Source: a bacterium
Lineage (GTDB): Bacteria; Bacillota_I; Bacilli_A; RF39; UBA660
Length of the DNA: 9,790 bases
Direction of reading: 5' to 3'
Assembly: GCA_004560915.1 (NCBI GenBank)
Contig: SFTR01000034.1
Location: 1-9,790 of the forward strand
Below are positions 6,629 to 9,790 of the stretch, in pieces. Position 1 is the first letter of the stretch; each line of letters starts with the position of its first letter. The translations under genes and the position numbers were made by a program. The notes beneath the pieces are model-generated. The model was not told the DNA's origin. It searched no databases and saw only the letters and a program-made list of their open reading frames with translations.

Positions 6629-6836
6629 TTTTCCCTCCTAAAATTAAAAAGTCATAAACTAAGGACGACTAATGCCGCGGTACCACCTTAATTCATGACT
6701 TATCATGCATCTTATATTCTTAACGCGAATAACGTTTTGACTCCAGAACCATTTTCAAGTATCCTCATATTAGTTTTCACCAACCACTAACTCTCTACTA
6801 ATTAGATATCTATCTCTTTCCTTCTTCATCAATTAC
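6629..6836 (-). ncRNA. T-box riboswitch leader (tRNA-Met sensing) of metG
   Basis: The leader contains the T-box consensus AAGGTGGTACCGCGG (6689-6675). Its TGGT bulge would pair with an ACCA acceptor end, as expected for tRNA-Met with discriminator A. The distal stem I region AGAGAGTTAGTGGTTGGTG (about 6796-6778) matches the conserved apical element. The specifier loop context GAAAATGG places AUG at 6752-6750, agreeing with metG. AACG-TTATTCG-CGTT (about 6736-6722) is the stem III hairpin. Uncharged tRNA-Met is expected to stabilise the antiterminator and allow transcription of metG. Stem boundaries are drawn by eye. Confidence 0.93.
6640..6701 (-). terminator. T-box-associated terminator hairpin
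   Basis: On the minus strand the segments at 6701-6686 and 6664-6649 pair along 16 positions counting two G-U pairs, and TTTAATTTT follows (6648-6640). The loop contains the T-box bulge region. A shorter alternative, AGTCGT (about 6671-6666) with ATGACT (6655-6650), is the more conventional terminator because it excludes the antiterminator. The metG ribosome binding site AGGAGGG begins just after the U-rich tract. Confidence 0.65.
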
Positions 6837-6841
6837 AACTG

Positions 6842-6870
6842 ATTTTAACACAAAAACATAATTTTGTCTA
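6842..6870 (-). promoter_or_regulatory. Promoter of the T-box-metG unit
   Basis: On the minus strand TAGACA (6870-6865), a 17-nt spacer and TAAAAT (6847-6842), each matching five of six consensus bases. Transcription should begin near 6835, at the foot of T-box stem I. Confidence 0.75.
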
Positions 6871-6872
6871 TA

Positions 6873-7680
6873 TTAAATATCATTTCTACTCATAATCTCA
6901 GCAGGTGTCTTTCTAAGAGTTAAAGCACATGGTAATAAACCAACTAATAAATTAAACAAATATACAAGAATTATTACTGTTATTATTGTATAACCATTCA
7001 CTAAAAATTTGTTAGCATAATAACTGACTGTAGTTAATTGATAAATTATATATGAAGTAAATAACACACCAGTCATACTACCAATAGTACTAATAGCTAT
7101 TATTTCACCAGTAAACATTTTATAAATATCTAACTTTTTCATACCAATTGCTCTATATATACCTACTTCTTTGATTCTAGATAAGAAAGAAGATCTCATC
7201 ATTAAATATATTTCAATTAATGAAATTGATAAAATAACTACACTAAATATAAGAGTTGATGCCATACTATTAGTTCTATCTTTCACATATTTATCTCTAG
7301 AATATACATATGAATCTTTAATATTTAATCCCATATTTCTATAATCTTTTAATGCTTTATCTTTGTCTTTAACACTTAAATACAAATCTTTTCCTTTAGA
7401 TACAATATCATATTTAATAGTATTATTATTAGTAAGCATATAATCAACATCATCACTCTTATAGTAACCAACTACCTTAAGTTTTTTATTATTAACTTTA
7501 GTATCTATTTCTTTATTTAATTCATATAAATCCTTATATTTTATATTAACTATTACTTCATAATCTTTAGGACTATTTCCACTACTAATAGTTATTTTAT
7601 CTTTAAATAAATCTATATCATATAAAGAAACATTGTTTTCTGTTTCAACCATATCATAAGATGTATATTCAATATATGAT
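6873..7680 (-). pseudogene. 5'-truncated FtsX-family ABC transporter permease (C-terminal part)
   Basis: The readable frame gives 259 residues from an ATG at 7652, but protein-like sequence continues nine codons upstream to an in-frame TAA (7683-7681), and there is no Shine-Dalgarno site. What remains is part of an extracytoplasmic domain (1-130) and the FtsX permease domain with three membrane helices (about 131-152, 181-205, 221-246). The signature R-I-K-E-V-G-I-Y-R-A-I-G-M-K-K stretch (159-173) and the closing T-P-A-E-I-M are present. The intact family has an N-terminal helix before the external domain, and often a second half, plus an adjacent ATPase; all are absent here. Such permeases work with MacB/LolD-like ATPases in export or peptide-antibiotic resistance. 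The most economical reading is a gene remnant left by rearrangement. A working short protein cannot be excluded, since the frame is otherwise intact. Confidence 0.7.
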
Positions 7681-7692
7681 TACATAACAAAC

Positions 7693-7881
7693 ATGTATTT
7701 TAAAAAGAATATAAATCCTAATATGACTTATGATGAATGTATGCAAGTTGCATCAAATCTGGTAGAAAGAATAATGTTTGATGTACCAGAAGAATATAAT
7801 ATTGACACAAATCATTTTTATGAAAATTTAAATAATTATTGTGAAAGTATAGGAATAGAAACAACAAAACTATCAAGATAA
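7693..7881 (+). CDS. Small unrecognised protein, 62 residues
   Basis: It begins MYFKKNINPNMTYDECM and ends in IETTKLSR. I do not recognise a family. It is soluble, acidic in the middle (DVPEEYNIDTNHFYENL) and predicted mostly helical, with two Cys. In favour of a real gene: an intrinsic terminator in the correct orientation begins four bases after its stop, and the composition is protein-like rather than Lys/Asn filler. Against: no Shine-Dalgarno site precedes the ATG and only a TATGAT at 7675-7680 resembles a -10. It starts back-to-back with the broken 5' end of the FtsX-family remnant, so it may itself be the remaining 3' part of a longer gene. Confidence 0.5.
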   Translation: MYFKKNINPNMTYDECMQVASNLVERIMFDVPEEYNIDTNHFYENLNNYCESIGIETTKLSR

Positions 7882-7884
7882 AAC

Positions 7885-7919
7885 AAAACTCAAGAAAATA
7901 TTAAATCTTGAGTTTTTTT
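7885..7919. terminator. Bidirectional terminator between the small gene and htrA
   Basis: AAAACTCAAGA (7885-7895), a 10-nt loop and TCTTGAGTTTT (7906-7916) form an 11-bp perfect stem. On the plus strand T7 (7913-7919) follows, a strong U-run for the small gene. On the minus strand the stem is followed by TTTTGTTTTA, so it can also end htrA, whose stop lies 4 nt away. Confidence 0.88.
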
Positions 7920-7923
7920 ATAA

Positions 7924-9105
7924 TTAATTATTAACACTATTACTTGTTAACGTAACAGTAAATGTCTTTTCTTTGCCATCTCTTTCAACAGTAATTTTAA
8001 TTTTATCACCTATATTGTATTTATATAATTGATATCTAAAATATGAAGTATTTGTAATTTCAGTGTCTTCTATTTTAATTATTTTATCGCCTTTCTTAAT
8101 ACCAGCTTTATCAGCAGCACCACCATGTTCTACTGATTCAACGTATACACCAGTATCATTACTAAAATAATTATTATTGTCATAAATACTAACACCTAAA
8201 TATGGTCTATTAATTTTTTTACCACTAATAAGTGATTCAGCATTCTTAACTGCATCATCTATTGGAATGGCAAATCCCATACCTTCAATTTGTGAACTAG
8301 CAAGTTTCATATTAGTAATACCAATTACCTCCCCATTAGCATTACATAATGGTCCACCACTATTACCAGAATTAATAGCAGTATCTGTTTGAAGAACACT
8401 CATAACATAATTGTCAACCTGAACCATTCTATTTTTTCCACTTAATATACCTCTAGTTACACTCCAAGAATAAACACTTGAATCAACAGGAGTACCAACT
8501 GCAAATGTAGTATCACCTATTCTTAGACTTTCACTACTTCCTAATTGAGCAGTAGCAAGAATATTAGACTTATCAATAGAAAGAACAGCAATATCAGAAT
8601 ATTCATCATAACCAACAACAGTAACTTTTTCTTCTTTATTATTAGTGAAAACAACAGAAACTTCACTACCTCCACTAATAACATGATAATTAGTTAAAAT
8701 ATATCCAAATTTATCATCTGTCTTAAAAACAAAACCACTACCTGTAGAATATAACTGACCACGAGAATAATTTTTAACAGTTACAACTGAATCATATACT
8801 TTTTCAACAGCATCCGCAATACCAGTATCAGTAACAGTTACATCTTTAATTGTTTTGATTGTCTCAACTTTAAGATTTTTTAAATAAAACTCATAGAAAG
8901 CACCAAATAAACATAAACAAATTAGAAAGGTAACAAATGAGTAAACCAAACCTTTATTATCAAATAAAGACTTTTTTGTAATTATAGGAGAGTTTTCTTC
9001 CTTATCAATTTCAATATCTTTAGAATTCATATTATTTTCTTTTAATATATTATTTTTGACATCTTTTTCATTACTTTTTTTGTAATCTTTTTCTTCTTTT
9101 TTCAT
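7924..9105 (-). CDS. htrA: HtrA/DegP-type membrane-anchored serine protease with PDZ domain
   Basis: The 393-residue protein degrades or chaperones misfolded proteins outside the membrane. Residues 1-50 are a charged, low-complexity Lys/Glu/Asn cytosolic tail. Residues 52-75 are the single membrane anchor. The trypsin-like domain spans about 96-290, with the triad His141 (T-N-Y-H-V-I), Asp171 (Y-S-D-I-A-V-L) and Ser249 (G-N-S-G-G-P-L). A single PDZ domain follows (about 298-385; P-Y-L-G-V and A-G-I-K-K-G-D). One PDZ and an uncleaved anchor are the usual Gram-positive HtrA layout. The start at 9105 is set by GAGGTG (9116-9111). The gene is monocistronic between a tRNA terminator and the shared terminator. 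A palindrome in the promoter region hints at regulation. Confidence 0.95.
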   Translation of the reverse strand: MKKEEKDYKKSNEKDVKNNILKENNMNSKDIEIDKEENSPIITKKSLFDNKGLVYSFVTFLICLCLFGAFYEFYLKNLKVETIKTIKDVTVTDTGIADAVEKVYDSVVTVKNYSRGQLYSTGSGFVFKTDDKFGYILTNYHVISGGSEVSVVFTNNKEEKVTVVGYDEYSDIAVLSIDKSNILATAQLGSSESLRIGDTTFAVGTPVDSSVYSWSVTRGILSGKNRMVQVDNYVMSVLQTDTAINSGNSGGPLCNANGEVIGITNMKLASSQIEGMGFAIPIDDAVKNAESLISGKKINRPYLGVSIYDNNNYFSNDTGVYVESVEHGGAADKAGIKKGDKIIKIEDTEITNTSYFRYQLYKYNIGDKIKITVERDGKEKTFTVTLTSNSVNN

Positions 9106-9126
9106 ACTTTCACCTCAATATAAATA

Positions 9127-9155
9127 ATAGTACTAAATTGTTAACAAATTGTGAA
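9127..9155 (-). promoter_or_regulatory. Promoter candidate of htrA with internal palindrome
   Basis: On the minus strand TTCACA (9155-9150), a 17-nt spacer and TACTAT (9132-9127). The spacer contains the 10-bp perfect palindrome TTGTTAACAA (9138-9147), placed where a repressor would act. TATTAT at 9129-9124 is an alternative -10 with a worse spacing. The hexamers are only fair. Confidence 0.4.
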
Positions 9156-9174
9156 AATTTTATAAATAAATTAA

Positions 9175-9205
9175 AAAAATAAAATAAAAAAGTCTAAAAA
9201 GACTT
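9175..9205 (-). terminator. Terminator of tRNA-His
   Basis: On the minus strand AAGTCT (9205-9200), loop TTTT, AGACTT (9195-9190), then a long T-rich run interrupted by single As (9189-9175). The stem is short but the U-tract is strong, and it lies 11 nt past the tRNA CCA end. Confidence 0.75.
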
Positions 9206-9216
9206 ATTTATAAACA

Positions 9217-9293
9217 TGGGGCGCAATGTGGGAATCGAACCCACGCATAACGGGACCACAATCCGCCGTGTTAACCACTTCACCAATTGCGCC
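9217..9293 (-). tRNA. tRNA-His (anticodon GTG)
   Basis: The 77-nt cloverleaf has an encoded G-1 paired to C73 (the His identity element), a seven-pair acceptor stem GGCGCAA... with TTGCGCC, and an encoded CCA. The T-arm is GTGGG-TTCGATT-CCCAC. The anticodon loop TTGTGGT carries GTG at about 9258-9256. The anticodon stem reads GCGGA / CCCGT, so position 31-39 next to the loop is an A-C mismatch where a pair is normal. Otherwise all arms are canonical. It is a single-gene unit with its own promoter and terminator. Confidence 0.97.
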
Positions 9294-9305
9294 ATTGCAA
9301 GACAT

Positions 9306-9334
9306 ATTATAACAAAGAAATAATTTGAATTCAA
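9306..9334 (-). promoter_or_regulatory. Promoter of tRNA-His
   Basis: On the minus strand TTGAAT (9334-9329), a 17-nt spacer and a perfect TATAAT (9311-9306) with an extended TG. Transcription should start about 6 nt before the mature tRNA 5' end. The -35 is part of the palindrome TTGAATTCAA. Confidence 0.8.
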
Positions 9335-9372
9335 GTAGTATTAATAAAAAAATATAAAAAACAAAAAGTTAA

Positions 9373-9401
9373 TTGAAAAGATAATAATAAAGTAATATAC
9401 T
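9373..9401 (+). promoter_or_regulatory. Promoter of the lipoprotein gene
   Basis: TTGAAA (9373-9378), a 17-nt spacer and TATACT (9396-9401). The predicted start is near 9408, at the AGAGGT ribosome binding site, so the leader would be very short. Confidence 0.55.
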
Positions 9402-9417
9402 AAACATAGAGGTAAAA

Positions 9418-9790
9418 ATGAAAAAGATGTTGTTAACAATATTAAGTTTGGGAATACTATGTTCTTGTCAAACACAAGAAGAAATTAAAAAAGAACAAGA
9501 ATTAAAAGAACTAGAAACAATAAAAGAACACGTAAAAAATGAAAATATACCGGAAAATGTGAAAGAATGGTTAATAGATTCAAAAACGCAAAAAATACTA
9601 ACGATACTTTGCACAAAAGAATCAAAAAAATGTGAAAAAATCAAAAGCAATGTTGATGAACTAAATAAAGAAGTAAAGACTTATTATGTAGAAATAGATA
9701 AAATAACAGAAGAAGAAAAAGACATATATAAAAAGACATATGAGCTAAAAGATTATACGGGATATCTACCATACATAATGTTAATAGAAA
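9418..9790 (+). CDS. Lipoprotein with probable thioredoxin-like fold (3'-partial)
   Basis: The frame is open from ATG 9418 to the right edge (124 codons plus one base). AGAGGT at 9408-9413 sets the start. Residues 1-16 are a short lipoprotein signal and the lipobox L-C-S-C places the lipidated Cys at 17. A charged helical linker follows (19-55). From about residue 59 the pattern is that of a thioredoxin-like domain: strand K-I-L-T-I-L-C, then E-S-K-K-C-E-K-I leading into a helix, strand T-Y-Y-V-E-I-D, a helix, and L-P-Y-I-M-L-I with the position of the cis-Pro. Family members in Gram-positives handle thiols or assist bacteriocin export. Here the CxxC is replaced by SxxC (S68, C71) with an additional Cys at 65, so redox function is uncertain. 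The fold assignment is by pattern only. It is divergent from tRNA-His. Confidence 0.85.
   Translation, partial: MKKMLLTILSLGILCSCQTQEEIKKEQELKELETIKEHVKNENIPENVKEWLIDSKTQKILTILCTKESKKCEKIKSNVDELNKEVKTYYVEIDKITEEEKDIYKKTYELKDYTGYLPYIMLIE

Noticed and set aside
9468..9650. Minus-strand frame of 60 residues, Phe/Ser/Cys-rich
   Set aside because: It lies wholly antisense to the lipoprotein gene, which has a promoter, ribosome binding site and signal peptide; the composition is that of reversed Lys/Glu codons.

Overview
The window is very AT-rich (about a quarter G+C by eye) and reads as an accessory-leaning stretch of a low-GC Bacillota/Mycoplasmatota-type genome. Candidates are the uncultured gut Bacilli or Erysipelotrichia-like groups, but I cannot place it to genus. 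Support comes from strong AGGAG/GAGGTG ribosome binding sites, TTGACA-17-TATAAT-like promoters, a T-box riboswitch, a PadR-HAAS pair and a MetRS of bacterial type. TGA is used as a stop codon and TGG as Trp, so this is not the mycoplasma code 4. All annotated genes except the small 7693-7881 gene and the last one (9418 onward) lie on the minus strand.

Region 1-2600 (minus) holds two surface-type proteins. The first (1-1301, running off the left edge) has a cytosolic tail, one membrane helix and a long array of 12-residue Cys/Asp repeats of the DxNxDGxCD calcium-loop type. These are organised in a 60-residue, five-unit higher-order period. Upstream of it lies a membrane-anchored protein with a DUF6273-like C-terminal domain. 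Each has its own promoter candidate.

Region 2581-5100 (minus) holds a PadR-HAAS(DUF1700) regulatory operon, with an inverted repeat over its promoter and a terminator after it. Upstream of that is a TraX-family membrane protein gene with its own promoter.

Region 5071-6870 (minus) is a complete metG unit: promoter, T-box leader with an AUG specifier, a short-form methionyl-tRNA synthetase and an intrinsic terminator.

Region 6873-7920 looks rearranged. It holds the C-terminal part of an FtsX-family ABC permease without its 5' end, head-to-head with a small unrecognised plus-strand gene. That small gene ends at a hairpin terminator shared with the convergent htrA.

Region 7924-9790 holds a membrane-anchored HtrA/DegP-type serine protease (minus), tRNA-His(GTG) with its own promoter and terminator (minus), and a divergent plus-strand lipoprotein with a probable thioredoxin-like fold, cut by the right edge. 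The common theme is envelope biology (surface repeat protein, DUF6273-like protein, TraX, HAAS, HtrA, lipoprotein) interleaved with two translation housekeeping units (metG, tRNA-His).
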